60,000 bases of DNA from Polytrichum commune (lineage: Eukaryota > Streptophyta > Polytrichopsida > Polytrichales > Polytrichaceae). This document shows, one piece after another, positions 42,853-55,013 of the stretch. The DNA is taken from positions 1,614,001-1,674,000 of the forward strand of contig OX485806.1 of NCBI GenBank assembly GCA_950295325.1, in the 5' to 3' direction. Each line of letters opens with the position of its first letter. Position 1 is the first letter of the stretch. The notes under the pieces are model-generated. The model saw nothing but the letters and a program-made list of their open reading frames with translations, was not told the origin of the DNA and did no database searches. A program made the position numbers and the translations under genes.

Positions 42853-45800
42853 ATGGCGTTGCATGTGGGTGATAGTTCATTGGAGTTGTCGACGTATGCA
42901 TCGTCATCCGATGCTGAATGTGAACTGTCTTCCCCGTCGGCAGATAGTAATGGTGTGCCAAACGTGAGGGGGGTGTTTGTGGATACATCCTCCCATGAAT
43001 CTTTGGAAGTCCACGAACAATCTCTGCATTCCGGAGATGACCACGATGACATTCCGTTGTGTGCCGGTTTCGGGAGGGAGCAATGGGTTGGCCTTGATGT
43101 CGTTCTACTCAACGAGGTTGGTGTCCCGGTGGCAGATGGTATATGTAGAAACTCCAATCCCCGTGATTGTGTCGATGCCAACGCCCTAGGTCTCGATGAT
43201 GTTGGCGTGTGCATCTTGAACTCTTTGCTTCCGGTAGAGTTCCCGGTGACATGGAGATTTTCCTTGCGTCGATGGCCGCTTCGTCGAGTTCTACATGAGG
43301 AAGTGAGTTTGTGGGATCATGAGCGGCGGCATAAGCAAACACAATTAGCTTTGTTGGCCACAACACGTCCTCGCAAAGGCCTCCGTAGATATGATTCAAA
43401 CCGTGTGCCTCGCGGAGATAAGGAGCGTCGACGGGATCGGCTTTTGGGGGACGAATCTATCCGTCTAGTGTCCGGCAAGGATTGTTGCGCGAGGAAATGT
43501 TGCCAATTTTTCCCGCGGGAGAAAATTAGATCTCTGCGTCAAGAGATGTGGCTTGCGGATTTTCGTATGAGGTCGGCTAAGAAACTCGAGGTCCACAGAA
43601 ATTTGCACCTTGATACCCATGGGCATAAGGTGGTGACACTTGAGAATGTTGATGTGTGTTGTACAGCGTGGTATACCATCCACGCCGTCTCCAAGGCTGA
43701 CTTTTATAGGTTTCGAAAATATTCATCGTTGGGTCGCCGCTCTCGATTTCATGGCAACTCGGGCACAAAGAAACCTAGGGAGGCTACACTGCAAGCGTCC
43801 GCGACACTATCCACCATCATAGTGCCATTGGCCGATGCAATGCCCCACAAGACGAGGACATTGTCGTCAGGGGAGAAGGTTGTTCAAATGGTGTTGCCCA
43901 CGGGCACAAAATGGAAGAACATCTTAACGGACATCAATGAAGTGGGTCGCATAGCGGGATGTGGGCCCATTTCTTTGTCCAAGTTGAGTGTGATTAAAAA
44001 CCAGCAGTTTGCGGAATACATTCTGAAAAGACCCGGGGACAAGTTCGCTAGATGTACGACGTGTGAAAAATACAAAGGTCTTCGAGACGCCCACCCCATA
44101 GGCACTGAATCTCATTCCAGACACCGGAAAAAATATATTGAACATGTCAACAATCAAGAGGCACACCGTCAAGATTACTATAAGAATCGTGCTCTATCCA
44201 TAATGAGGCCCACAGAGGTTCTAACAGTCATCCATGATAAAATGGACCACGCCAAGACCGCATGCCCTTGTTATGCACGCAAAATAAAGGCCACGGATGG
44301 TCTCTTCAAGTTGCCCGTAGCTGTCACAGGTTTGTATGAAATCACAACTACGTGTTTAAAGTCTATCCAATTTTCTTGGGTGTGTTTGGCAAATGTCCAA
44401 CTCCATACATCCGTTTAGTGGTTATTTGATTATTTTGGTCACGCATCGTTTGTTTTTTCCAGGTATGATTGCCCACGGCCATGGGGACGTAAAGTATGCC
44501 CATTATGGTTTGGATTTTTACCCTGGGGATGCTAACCACACGGTGGGTTCATTTGCAAAACTGTTGCGCGATCTTGAGAAGCCACCGGTACATTCTTCCC
44601 GTGCACTTTTTGATGGTTGTGGAACCACATCCCTTTATGAGGCAGTGCTTTTGGGGAAGGAGGTTTGTATGTCGTCATTGCCAGAACCACCCGGAGAGCC
44701 CATTTGTGCAAAACCATTGCCTCCAACTCTCCACGTTCAACTTGATAATTGTGCGAAGGACAACAAATGTCGATACGTATTTTGTTTTTGGTCATTGCTC
44801 GTGGCGAAAGGAATCTTCAAGGAGGTGTTTGTGTCTTTCTTGATGGTGGGACATACACACGACGACATTGATGCATCATTCGGACGGTGGAGCATGAAGT
44901 TGCATGAAGAAGATTTTCCAACCATACCTCTTCTTATGAAATCGTATATGGATTTGGACCATATGCCAGTAATTCCGCACTTGATTGAGGAAGTACCAAA
45001 TTTCAAGGCCTTCATCAAGCCATACATGTTGAAGGGAGGGGACCGTTTGGTGGGGCATACCAAAGCACAACAATTCCGATTTTATATGAGGGACGATGGT
45101 CTCCCGGCCATGCAATTCAAGCTTTTGTGCACATCTCCTAATTGGGGCCCGGATGATGGTATACTCGTATGGCGTCAAGACAATGATGGGAAATGTTTGG
45201 TCCCGGATGGGGAACCAAAGCCTTGCAAACCCGAACCCATGAGGAATGGGCCGGAAATCATCAAAGGCATATCCGGATTCATTGAATATTGGAAAGAGTT
45301 GTGCGAGGAGGACATCACAAGACGTGTTAGAGATACCCATGAACCGTTGATCGCGTATTGGGATCGCATTCGCTCAGCCTTGATGACACTTGGTGGCGAC
45401 ACCCGTACGACTTTGACACAAGGATTTTGGCCACAAAGTCGTTTGACGGTTGTCGAGTCCGATACTATGTTTTTCAGCAATGGAGACGTTCGTGAAGAGT
45501 TCGCAATGGACGAGCATTACGTTGGCCCTGCCCGCAATCGACCGGCACCGTCGTTTCGTGTAGGTGTTGATTGCCATGAAGGGTATTTGGTCCTCGTACG
45601 AGCTGGGGATGAGGAGCATCCCAAGCCAATTTGGTTGGTAAAAGCATTGTCTTCACCCAATTTTGTTCGAACTAGCCCCAACTTTCGTCAAATTGAGGTG
45701 GAATATTGTCGTCCAAGCACTAAAGACCACAACGTGCTCCGCACTTATTTAGGTTGGGACACCAAAAAGAATTTTAAGTGGACAGTGGACTCAGCGTACA

Positions 45801-45982
45801 CACCGGTTTGGATAAACACGGATACTATACTTTGTGCTTGGAAGCTGCGCAAAGGTTCCAACACAGAAGCAATGACCATCCCCCAAAAACATATAGATTT
45901 TGCCAAAGACAACTTGGCACGTATTGCAGCTGCGGAAAATGACGCCGAGAATGGATATGAAGCGGAAGATGGAGATGGGTAA
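42853..45982 (+). CDS. DUF7869-like, transposase-like protein, two exons
   Basis: Exon 1 runs from ATG 42,853 (an in-frame ATG at 42,799 is possible) to 44,329. Donor CACAG|GTTTGT and acceptor TTTCCAG|GTATGATT give exon 2 at 44,463-45,982. Together they give 998 aa without a stop or shift. The N-terminus is acidic; then come basic and Cys-rich stretches (CCARKCC, CTTCEKYKGLRDAH). D462/D465 in IHDKMDHAKTACP, D587 in HVQLDNCAKDNK and D626-D629 in FLMVGHTHDDIDASFGRWS match the conserved blocks of DUF7869-type proteins and could form a DDE/D-like acidic triad, which is inference. A C-terminal region (GYLVLVRAGD...PIWLVKAL) resembles a small beta-rich chromo/BAH-like module. It starts about 200 bp after a palindrome-bearing relic and is the best-preserved large gene of the window. 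Confidence 0.8.
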
Positions 45983-46374
45983 ACATAACATAGGTGAAAG
46001 TTAACGGCGGAAAAAAACATTAGTACTTAGTAGTCTTGGTTTTTAATAGACTTAGTAGACTTGTCACACTCCATTGTGGTATACGTTTGGGATGTGCCAT
46101 CCAAAACCATAAGAACCTTACTTATGGGATGCGCACCCCAAACTCTATAATGACATAAACCATTTGTTTTTTATATTCGCTTGTTATTTTCCACATGGAG
46201 TTCACGTTTTCATTATAATTGCAATTTTCTATTTTTAGTATTAGGAATATTCTTTACGTGCGAATTTTTAAATTGTCATGTTCTTGATGTTCCCAACATT
46301 CCATATGCCCACAATATTGGCATCCCAAACTATGGGCATATTTTATTTTGAGACTTTCAAAAGTCTCCGATTAA
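45983..46374. other. 3' flank of the DUF7869-like gene
   Basis: AT-rich. Inverted motifs such as gggatgcgcaccccaaact and catcccaaactatgggcat suggest that element ends may be here, but I could not define a terminal repeat. Confidence 0.25.
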
Positions 46375-46650
46375 CGAATATAGTGTTCATGGATATAATC
46401 ATTGCCAATTATTGAAATAACATTTGGTATATTTGCATCCTAACATGCATGTATTGAAACATGAATGAAAATTCACATAGTAAGTGAAAATAGTTGCAAC
46501 ATTGTAAATATATAATGACCAACTCTTTTAACAAGGAATAACAAATAATGTTAGGTTTACATTTAGTGTTGGTGACACTCCATGGGTTGTTTACGATTTG
46601 TATTAAGCTAAACACATAGATTTGGTGGCACTAAATACAATATGTAGTGG
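46375..46650 (-). mobile_element. CTACACT-family MITE, partial, reverse
   Basis: Read on the minus strand from 46,650 it begins CTACATATTGTATTTAGTGC and continues CACCAA...GTGTCACCAACACTAAATG, CCTAACATTATTTG, following the 4,822-5,185 copy. It ends near the middle of the family consensus, so the right half is missing. Confidence 0.65.
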
Positions 46651-49029
46651 AGTCCATGGCAAAGTTGTGATTCTTCTTCTTTCTTGATGGAATAAGAGAG
46701 GTGAATGGGTTATGATTTTATTGAAGGGTCCTTTGAGCCCACTCACAATAGGGGGTCGGCCCACATATCATTTAGCACAATTTGATATCATTGAATGGAC
46801 CCTTAATTCTTATTATCCCTATGATATTTCATATTTTCAAGATGAGTTATAAAGTGAGATTTGCAACCTTGCTTTATGAAGCATTCATGAAGCAAGGTTG
46901 CAAACACAAAGTCAATGAACACATTTAGATGATCGGACCTTTTATATACAATCATCAACTTCATAAATAAAATCAGGCATCATCTCACTCAATTTTGATA
47001 TGAACGTCACATGTACCATCTACCTAGTAGAGTCTCATGCAACTCTCTCTCTCTCTCTCTACTTTGTTTTTACTTTGCCATACATAAATTACTGAGCTCA
47101 GTAAACATAATCTTTAAAGGGTAAGTACCCTAGGGTTAAAAGAGCTCTACCTAACCATTGTCCACCATAGATTCTGATCATTGCATCTACGGACAAGGTT
47201 GAAAACCTAATCGTATAATAAGAGCAAGGGCTTGAGAAAATACCCTTTCACTCAAAGGTAAAACTGCACTAGGCGTTTATCTTTAGTAAGCTCTGAGATT
47301 AGGGTAGAGGAAGTTAACTAGTGGGAGAGTCAAGCTAAGTGCTTCAATCCGGCCCCACAAGAAACTTCAATGGCAAAGGAACAGGTAAAATACTCTTTTA
47401 GGAGTATGTGATGATGCAAAATCAATAGATGTGTTGTTGTATGATTGTGTGACATAGATAACAATTGGGTTCTGCTGTTATTCACCTCATGTACGTGACT
47501 AATCCTCATTTCTTGTTGGTTGGTTGCATGGGCACAGGTGAGGCAGACCCTTCACAATTTTGAACGACATCCCTAGGTTTTGCTTATCTTTTTGGGTTCA
47601 TACACTTAGTGCTCGTATATTGTATGTATTCCATGATGAAGAAAGTGAATACTTACACATATATTGTTTATTGGGTTATATTTTGAAGTGCATTTGATGA
47701 CAAAGGCTCTTTCGAGTTTTTGACTATAAGTTGTTTAGTACATACAAGGTTATTTCAAACAATGCAAGGGGTGTAGAGTTAGGTGAGTATGGACTACATA
47801 CAATAGATGGTGCTAACCCATGAGTACACCATACGATAGAGTTACTAAGACATGCATGGTTTTGAAATGAGGAGGGATCCCACCCACCCACCCAGTGTTT
47901 TGTTAAAAGTACAAAGATATGTATATGAATGGAATGGCCTCTGTATGGAGGATGTTTTCTGAATATGACTATGCTTGAATATAAGCTTAGTTCTTACCAA
48001 GAAATGCCCAGCTCTCTCCTTGTCCTTTGTTAGCAAGTAAACCTCCCAAGAGTAGCATGAAGACTTAAGAGCGGTAAGAACACAACGATAAATTTCAATT
48101 TGCGCATGTGTCGTAATTGTAAGAGCTATACTTTGTAGGTGGATCAATTCACTCGCTTCACATCCTTTGAAGGCTCCCCACATGTGGAGAATAAACAAGA
48201 GATTCAATTATGCAATATCCACAACCTTATTTATGTTGGATTCTAAAGTTAATTGTTTATGTCACGGTGTACTACACAATATACAAGCCCGTTTGTGCAC
48301 ATAGGGTATGCTAAGCCTCCACTTGGTTTGATTATTTATTGGCAGTCCATGTAACATAGTATTCTTTGTGTCTATTGTGTCCTTAATTTTAGGTCTCCAA
48401 AGTAGGTCACAATCCTAAACATGTGCACCTAGTTTACATCCCACTTACACACAACAATCGGTTGACGTCTCTAGAACGTCAAGGACCCTCCTGCAAGTTG
48501 AGGAGCCACCTTGTGCATTTCAATGTTGGACAATCAAGAAAATTCAACCACCGAAACATTGGACGACTCTTAAAACATAATAATTTGAAAGACCAAGTTA
48601 CCCTCTTCGTCAAAATCTTGGCTCGGGAATGGTGACAATTCTACTAGTTTCTCATCCTTGTGTATGAGTCATGACGTTCTACTAGAATACTTTACCCCAA
48701 TGCCAGGTGTCTCGAAAGCTTTTTGCACTCGATCGTCTGAGGTTGGTTTTTTAATTGACAAAATGTTCGACATTCGCCCATGTGTAAGTGGGGTATTAGT
48801 ATAGAGACTTGAGCAGCATTAGTGAGAGCATGACCAATATGCTGGGCACTGTGTCTGAGGGGATTTGGGGCAAAATCATTTGAGATCCAAGTGTTTCCAA
48901 GTCAAATTGCTTACATATTCATCTCTTTTAAGAAAGATATATTCTATAGAGCCCTAAAATGATAAATGATTTGCCTAAAGTCTTGAACGTAAACCTGTTA
49001 TCTCTCAAACTCAACGGGCCCATTTGTTG
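46651..49029. other. Gene-poor stretch
   Basis: A (TC)n run lies at 47,042-47,060 and a short inverted pair gcaaccttgctttatgaagc / gcttcatgaagcaaggttgc at 46,870-46,905 forms a hairpin. The 120-codon minus frame at 47,845-48,207 lacks a recognisable domain. No gene called. Confidence 0.35.
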
Positions 49030-50091
49030 CTACACTAAATAGGATATTTAGTGTTTGATACACTAAATATGAACGCATACACTAAATATCAATAACCCTA
49101 TGAAAGTAAGTAACATTAAATGTAAATTCAAACACTAAATATCAACTATGGTAATATGTGGAAGTTGCATGTTTGAATTTAGTGTTAGTGGGGATATTAA
49201 AAAATGATATAATAAGGAAGGTGGCAATAGGGAAGGTAGCGGCACATTTATGTTCAACGGTAATTATCAAGGAATTGAAAATCAATGTTGAGAAGGGTAA
49301 GGTGGTAACGAGCCGCTAGGGGCCGAAGGCCCACCACTGGTGGGAGAAGAAGTCCGCAAAGAAGTTGGCAAAGCAGAGAGTTTGTTTGGGTAATAGGTAT
49401 TGATGCTTACACCAAAAGAATCATCCAAACAACTACAAAACAATATGGAATTGTTTCACCTTTGTTCTTGGTATTGAAATCTGGCCCACACAATGCTATC
49501 TGGCAAACCCTGTTATTGCAATAATCTTTCATTAGCCTTCTGAATTTCAGATACAATGAGAATGTACACGAGGCGTCTTATCTTTGTGTACATAGGTTGC
49601 CAACTGCGAAATAAAGATAGGATACAAGACCTCCAAATCAACCCAAATACACCTAATTAGAGCAACCGAATCAGCTTCAACAAAACAATTGATCCCAACA
49701 AGCTAAAAAATTCATAGCTACACTATGGTTTCTAGTCTTCAGACTTGTATCTCGAATTTAAAGAGAATGCCAATAAACCACTTTCCTGCCATGATTCCTC
49801 CCAACTCCACCCAAAACATATGTAGGAAATCAAAGACATGCTTCACACAAAAATTAAGATTAACCACATGAATATTTGACACGAAGCCATGAAAGACTGT
49901 TCCATGGAAGTATATGGTGTCATGGAGTTGTATGAAGATTATCCAATGTTTTGAGAAAGGTCTATGCAGCACTCTTGACAAAGTATATATGTGTGCGTGT
50001 GTGTCTGCGCGCGTGCGCGTGCATATATATGCATATTACTACAGTTGTACAGTATCTATAGTTATACCTGTGCAATTTAAATCCCCAATCT

Positions 50092-50351
50092 CTAAGTACT
50101 TGCCTGAGATTTATCTACAGGATCATAGATAACTTTAATGTAGTGATCCAAGATATCCATTGACATAGTTGGCAACCGATGGACGGCATGAGGTCCAATA
50201 TTTATCTTCACAAAGGGCCAGGTTAACCCATGAGCAGCTTCACTTTCATCTATTCCATCTCCAATCACGCAGAAGTTTAAGGGAAGTCTTTCCATTCGCT
50301 CCTTGACCCATTGGAAACACTGCAACTTGCCAACCTCCCGAGAGCTATATA
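50092..50351 (-). pseudogene. EYA-type phosphatase, isolated last exon
   Basis: The exon follows the acceptor CTTCTGCAG and reads YSSREVGKLQCFQWVKERM, NFCVIGDGIDESEAAHG, LTWPFVKINIGPHAVHRLP, then LDHYIKVIYDPVDK and a stop at 50,092. This is the C-terminus of plant EYES ABSENT-like HAD tyrosine phosphatases (GKLQCF-W-KERF, IGDG-EE--AA, WPFVKI). The exons with the catalytic WDxDET motif were looked for to the right and not found before the next gene fragment begins. It is therefore a captured 3' fragment. The last ~65 bp and its 3' flank are duplicated at 52,045-52,360. Confidence 0.85.
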
Positions 50352-51412
50352 CTGCAGAAGATTAAAAAACCCATAATATGATGTTGATTCCTCTTGTGCA
50401 CCACTGCCACCAAAAACTCACATGTTACACCAAATACACAACTTGACAGGCAAAAATCAGGTAGCAAGTTACACAGTCTAGGGAACATAGAATTGACCAA
50501 AACCTTCGGCAGGTTGCATTAGACACAATCTCTACACAATAGTACTTGATTTCCTTCACCTTCCACAATATCAGGTACTGGTATAATTAACAGGTTTGCT
50601 TTTGAAAAGATTCAACGTGTTATCAGATTAGTGAGGACCCTAGCTTACTATAGAATCCCACTTGAATCTCACTTCTACATACAAAAGCGTTTAGAAAACT
50701 TGGGAACAATTGTGGTGTAGAAACATCCTCAAAAGAAAACTAAGTGAATAGAGAAGCAAGTAAGACCGCATCTTCACTTGATCGTCTGAGCTCCAGATAA
50801 TCAAACTTAACACATCCACCAATACAACAATTCCCTAGAGCAGGGTTCTCCCTGTGACTAACAACTAACCCATGACAAGAATAATAAGTACCAAACTTGC
50901 AGTTGTGAAGTGAAGCAAGTATAAATGGTTTGGCTAATAAATGATACATATCCAAAACCACTAGCAGTTCAAGAAAAACCTACTTCCCTTCCACCACGTC
51001 CATGATAGACTTTGTCCGAGATGGACTGTTCACAGAATCAATCAATTTACCCCTCCTACATCCGACTACACCCCATGCAATGTGCATCCCATCACCAATC
51101 CCCCCTAAGAGTCCATATTACTTATCCTGAAGCCATCTCCACAGATGCAAGCAACCTCAATGCCCACTACACAAACGCACAAGCCCAAAATTCAAAAGGA
51201 TACAAGACGACTTCCTACTTGTCCGTAGTCACCCTAGTCTCTAAGCAGGCGATCGGATATACAAATTGTCCTTTGTCTCTCTTTGAGTTTTTTCTGTGAA
51301 AGGCTTGACATAGGAGTTGCACATAGTTTTGCCAAGATTGTTCAACCTGAGGATGCAATTAGTTGGTCACATAAGATGCCATGGTTGTTGATCACTGGCA
51401 AAGCATCCTTGT

Positions 51413-52031
51413 TCACTCTTCGATGATCAAATTCCTCTCCAATCCAGGTAGGACTTCCACGGTAGGTGGGCAAGTAGACCGGGTGTTGTATGAGCCACAC
51501 CCTTGGCACTTCTGTCCTACTATGTGAGACACGACTTCACCACTATTTCCACAGTCGTTACAGAGAATCCACACCTGCAAGAATGGAGGAAAAAGTAAAT
51601 ACATATTATCATAAAGACATCAGACATTCACCAATCCAACACTATATTTTCATCCATTACATTTGACACCAGAATATTTGGGAGAATGAGAAACAAAATA
51701 TAAGAACTTTAGTGCCCGTTCATATTGTCTTCAGATTACTTCTTCAGGCTGTAGGTACCATTGAGTGCCACATTTAAGGTGATGATGAGAAGTATGGCAA
51801 GTGCAGAAAATTAGAAAAAATTCCTAGTTTTGGATCCACAGAAACAAACAATTATCGCAATCTTCACATTCAGACCCTCGACTTTATTTGGTTTCCATGA
51901 AATGGTGAAGTGGACTACCATTCTGTTGTGGTATTCCTCTGGCATCGGAGTCAGTGAAATCTCCAGATCTAGTTGTCTCCAGCATCTTGTCATATCAAAT
52001 ATGGATTTATAACACATTGGACAGGAAAGTC
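51413..52031 (-). pseudogene. CHY zinc-finger/RING E3 ligase (MIEL1/RZFP34-like), last two exons
   Basis: Exon A (about 52,031-51,919) gives SCPMCYKSIFDMTRCWRQLD, EISLTPMPEEYHNRM, the end of a RING domain with the conserved W and MPEEY. Donor ATG|GTAGTC and acceptor TTCTTGCAG lead in phase 0 to exon B (51,574-51,413): [33 protein letters not shown], the C-terminal zinc ribbon of this family. The CHY and CTCHY zinc-finger exons expected to the right are absent: the duplicated EYA flank and then REV7 occupy that place. The fragment itself shows no stops. It is a captured 3' gene piece. Confidence 0.85.
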
Positions 52032-52044
52032 TTATCTTATCTTA

Positions 52045-52360
52045 TCTTATCTTTGTGTACATAGGTTGCCAACTGCGAAATAAAGATAGGATACAAGACC
52101 TCCAAATCAACCCAAATACACCTAATTAGAGCAACCGAGTAGCAGAAGCAAAGTACACATCAACTTCAACGAAACAATTGGTCCCAGCAAGCTAAAAAAT
52201 TCATAGTTGCACTATGGTTTCTAGTCTTCAGACTTGTATCTCAAAAGCAAATGCCAATAAACCATTTTCCTGCCTTGATTGCTCCCCAATATGTAAGTAC
52301 TTGCCTGATATTTATCTACAGGATCATAGATAACTTTAATGTAGTGATCCAAGATATCAA
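52045..52360 (+). repeat. Duplicate of 49.58-50.16 kb with internal deletion
   Basis: 52,045-52,290 matches 49,583-49,795 (TTTGTGTACATAGGTTGCCA..., AAAAATTCATAG-T-CACTAT). Then 52,290-52,356 matches 50,088-50,155 (AAGTACTTGCCTGA-ATTTAT, GATAACTTTAATGTAGTGAT). The ~290 bp between these in the left copy are missing here. The duplicate ends nine bases before the REV7 stop codon. It begins with a (CTTAT)n run. Confidence 0.85.
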
Positions 52361-52364
52361 TTTT

Positions 52365-54172
52365 TCAGTTTCTATTTGATGGTTCTTCAACATGATGCTC
52401 AACATACAACTGCAAGTCCAAAATCTCACTTTGCATTGACTTGATGGTTGAGATTGTGAAACCCTGATGCCATCCTTCGCTATCAGCTGGTATCCAGAAC
52501 TGCCCTTTGTTGGTAATGTCTGTGGAGAGTTCTTTCATGTACGCAACAAGCTCCCAGGAACAATCTGCCAAAGAAGGATCTATCAGATTCAGCTAGTAGT
52601 CAACAAATCACTTCCCCCATTCAACATCAGCAAACCAGTAGACCACATGAGTCTCACATGATCGTCATAGCACATAATACCCTTGTAAGTGTCAAGGTTA
52701 GGACAACAGTTAAAGATAGAGGTAACCAGTAAACCATGAAAAAAGGCGCAGGGCTTTTGGAGTGTTAAGGTCCAGTAAATACTGTGAATGAGCCGAAGAC
52801 ATGAATCAAAAGTAGGGAATACAGACTCGACGCTATAACAAAGAAGGCCTCACATATGCAATACTTTGCCACAGTGGGTGTGTACAAGTATGGTGGGTGC
52901 ACAGTTCAAGAAGTCTCTCCAGACGGCCACTCCCTTAGCCAAAAATTGGCTTAGCTCAAACTGTCTCAAATCTAAAGTGTTTGATTCGAAGCTGCCCCCA
53001 GGCAGAGAGTTCCTCTGTTGACCTATCTATCAAAACTTTATCTTATCTTAACTTGAATCCTTCGAAAGGAAGGTCTTTGGAGAAACTAGTAAAAATGTCT
53101 TCCCTATTAAAATTACTAAACTACCTGCTTAACATAGAGGTACATGAATCAAAGTGATAGCACATAATCATGGAAAACAAATAAATAATAATGGTGATTG
53201 AAGCTTTAAGATGGTGCTTTTATACCAGAGGGTATGGAAGGCGAGAGCAATGGGCTGCAGACAGACAGTTTGAGCAAGGAAGCCTCGCAGGGCAAATTCA
53301 AGATGTTGTGTTGGCACGCCTGCCTTTGAAAGCTGCTTCAGGGATACCTTGAACACAAATTTCTCTACGGGTATGTGATTGGAATCTGTAACCAGAAGGG
53401 CAACCTTCTCCACAACACCCTGTCCAAGACATAGCATTAGTATCATCACTGCTCATTTAAATTGGTGACCTTCAAGTGCGGAATGCAAATAGAAGCAACA
53501 AAGGCGACCTGAATGTGAACCCTAGCCGTCTCGTAAAGAGCTATGAGATTATTTTTCGCAGAACATCAACAATTTGCAGGATAAAAAGAAGAATGATGAC
53601 GTACTTGCTGGATGTGGGAGTGAAGGTTTGTAACGGCGGAATGGATGTACTCCCTCAGATCCGGGTGACGAGCCCACTGCACCGGAACATTGAAGTGCCG
53701 TCGCCTTTCAAAAGTTTCTACACAGAGTCACGCATGGATCTGAGCACAATTCGCTACACAACTCCTCCTACCCGTACTTTCTACAATAGAAGAAAACAAT
53801 GCACATCACTCAGTTGGATCGCAGGCAACTGTTTAAAGGTTCTACATAAGTCGTTTCCAATGTCACCCCGTGTCTATGGAAAATTTCCTGACTAGGAAAG
53901 AGACAACAAACTTTGACCCACAATCGTCAAGCGAGAGAAGATACCTGGAGAATAAAGCTCTCTGATGCACAACAACTGATGAATGACGACCTCCAGAAAT
54001 TCGCAAACAAGCCCTGCAACTTCTCCTGCAACTCACCACCGAAAGCTGAATGATTGAATCCCGAATAGTTGTGGGATCTCCACAATCCAGATTGAAATGC
54101 CTAAAAGCTCAAGAAACCCAACATGATTTGTTGGCACCCCGTACCTGGTTCAGAGAGACGAACAACCTCCAT
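52365..54172 (-). pseudogene. REV7: REV7/MAD2B (HORMA-domain) gene, five exons, one frameshift
   Basis: Exons 54,172-54,145, 54,025-53,945, 53,717-53,605, 53,419-53,226 and 52,564-52,365 all have GT-AG borders and joining phases, giving about 204 codons, like human REV7 (211 aa). Landmarks: VAGLVCEFLEVVIHQLL, TFERRRHFNVPVQWARHPDL, EKVALLVTDSNHIPVEKFVF, KLSVCSPLLSP, LQLYVEHHVEE at the C-terminus. REV7 is the HORMA adaptor of DNA polymerase zeta in translesion synthesis. Near the end of exon 4, CTTGCTCAAACTG has one base too many: the upstream frame runs off through TVCLQP, while the family sequence resumes in the next frame and joins exon 5 correctly. It therefore looks like a nearly intact captured copy broken by one insertion, unless the base is an assembly error. 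Confidence 0.9.
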
Positions 54173-55013
54173 TTGTCCTCTACCGGAATTGTGCTCCCCG
54201 ATACAGACCCGGGTGAATCGCCCTGCATTTAGATCATCCCAAAACCCTAAACCCTACTTTTCATTATACCACCCGACACGCAATTTTGAGTGAATAGAGT
54301 ACAATGAAAATGGGTTTCATATCCTGGAACGATGACAAAGATAGGAGAACTCTGATACTCCACGAATTGTAGCAATGTGCATTTTTTTTGTCGTGGGATC
54401 AAGAGACAATAGGCCCATAACCCTAATTTACTTCATTCCACAACGATGAGGGAATTTCAAATCAACGCACTATCTCTTTCCAGTTTATTTCCTCTGCTCC
54501 TGGTACATTTATATTCAGTCCGCAGGTCATGCGAAGAACACAAGGAGCCTGCAGGGTAAACAGAAATGTATCAAAGTTCATCGTCAATTGATCGCAGAAA
54601 CGCAGCAGCAACAAAGAAGAGGGAAAACAAAGAAGAGAATCGGCAAAGAAATTGTAATCGGGAAGGTGAAGAGAGTGAGTGTATGTCTTCTCTGTCTGTC
54701 TGCACACACAGTGGTAGTGGTGGTGGCAGGAACGGAGGAGATCAGGGAGGAGGGTTACATCGGTTAAATCCGACGGTCGAGAAAGCACAGGCAACGTGGC
54801 CTCACCAGAAGCCAGAAGCTGCTTTCATCGTCCATAGACTTCTTCTCGACAACACTAAATATTATCAAACACTAAATATCCTATTTAAGTGTAGTGGACG
54901 GCTCTCCCTGTTTGCAAATTGAGCAGATCGAATCTAATGCGCACCTTCACTCACAAAGATGTGTGACACTATGTTATTGAGCATAGTAAGGTATGTTGAC
55001 GTACTATACAAAA

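Larger units (their letters stand above)
49030..54894. mobile_element. 5.9-kb gene-capturing (Pack-type) transposon
   Basis: The left end CTACACTAAATAGGATATTT then AGTGTTTGATA and the right end on the minus strand CTACACTTAAATAGGATATT then TAGTGTTTGATA are inverted repeats, identical over about 31 bases apart from one inserted T. The same motif ends the MITEs at 4,822 and 22,004. Inside are minus-strand exons of three unrelated host gene families: EYA (50.1-50.35 kb), CHY-RING (51.4-52.0 kb) and REV7 (52.4-54.2 kb), introns included, so genomic DNA rather than cDNA was captured. No transposase lies inside. No matching target duplication was seen at the ends. Confidence 0.8.

Noticed and set aside
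50740-50961. 73-codon minus frame as an upstream EYA exon
   Set aside because: The translation shows none of the EYA motifs (WDxDET, TSG-LIPSL) expected upstream.
53476-53895. 139-codon plus frame
   Set aside because: It is antisense to REV7 exon 3, which has matching homology and splice sites.
49030-54894. Helitron as the capturing element
   Set aside because: The ends are clear inverted repeats; a TC start and a CTRR end with hairpin were not seen.
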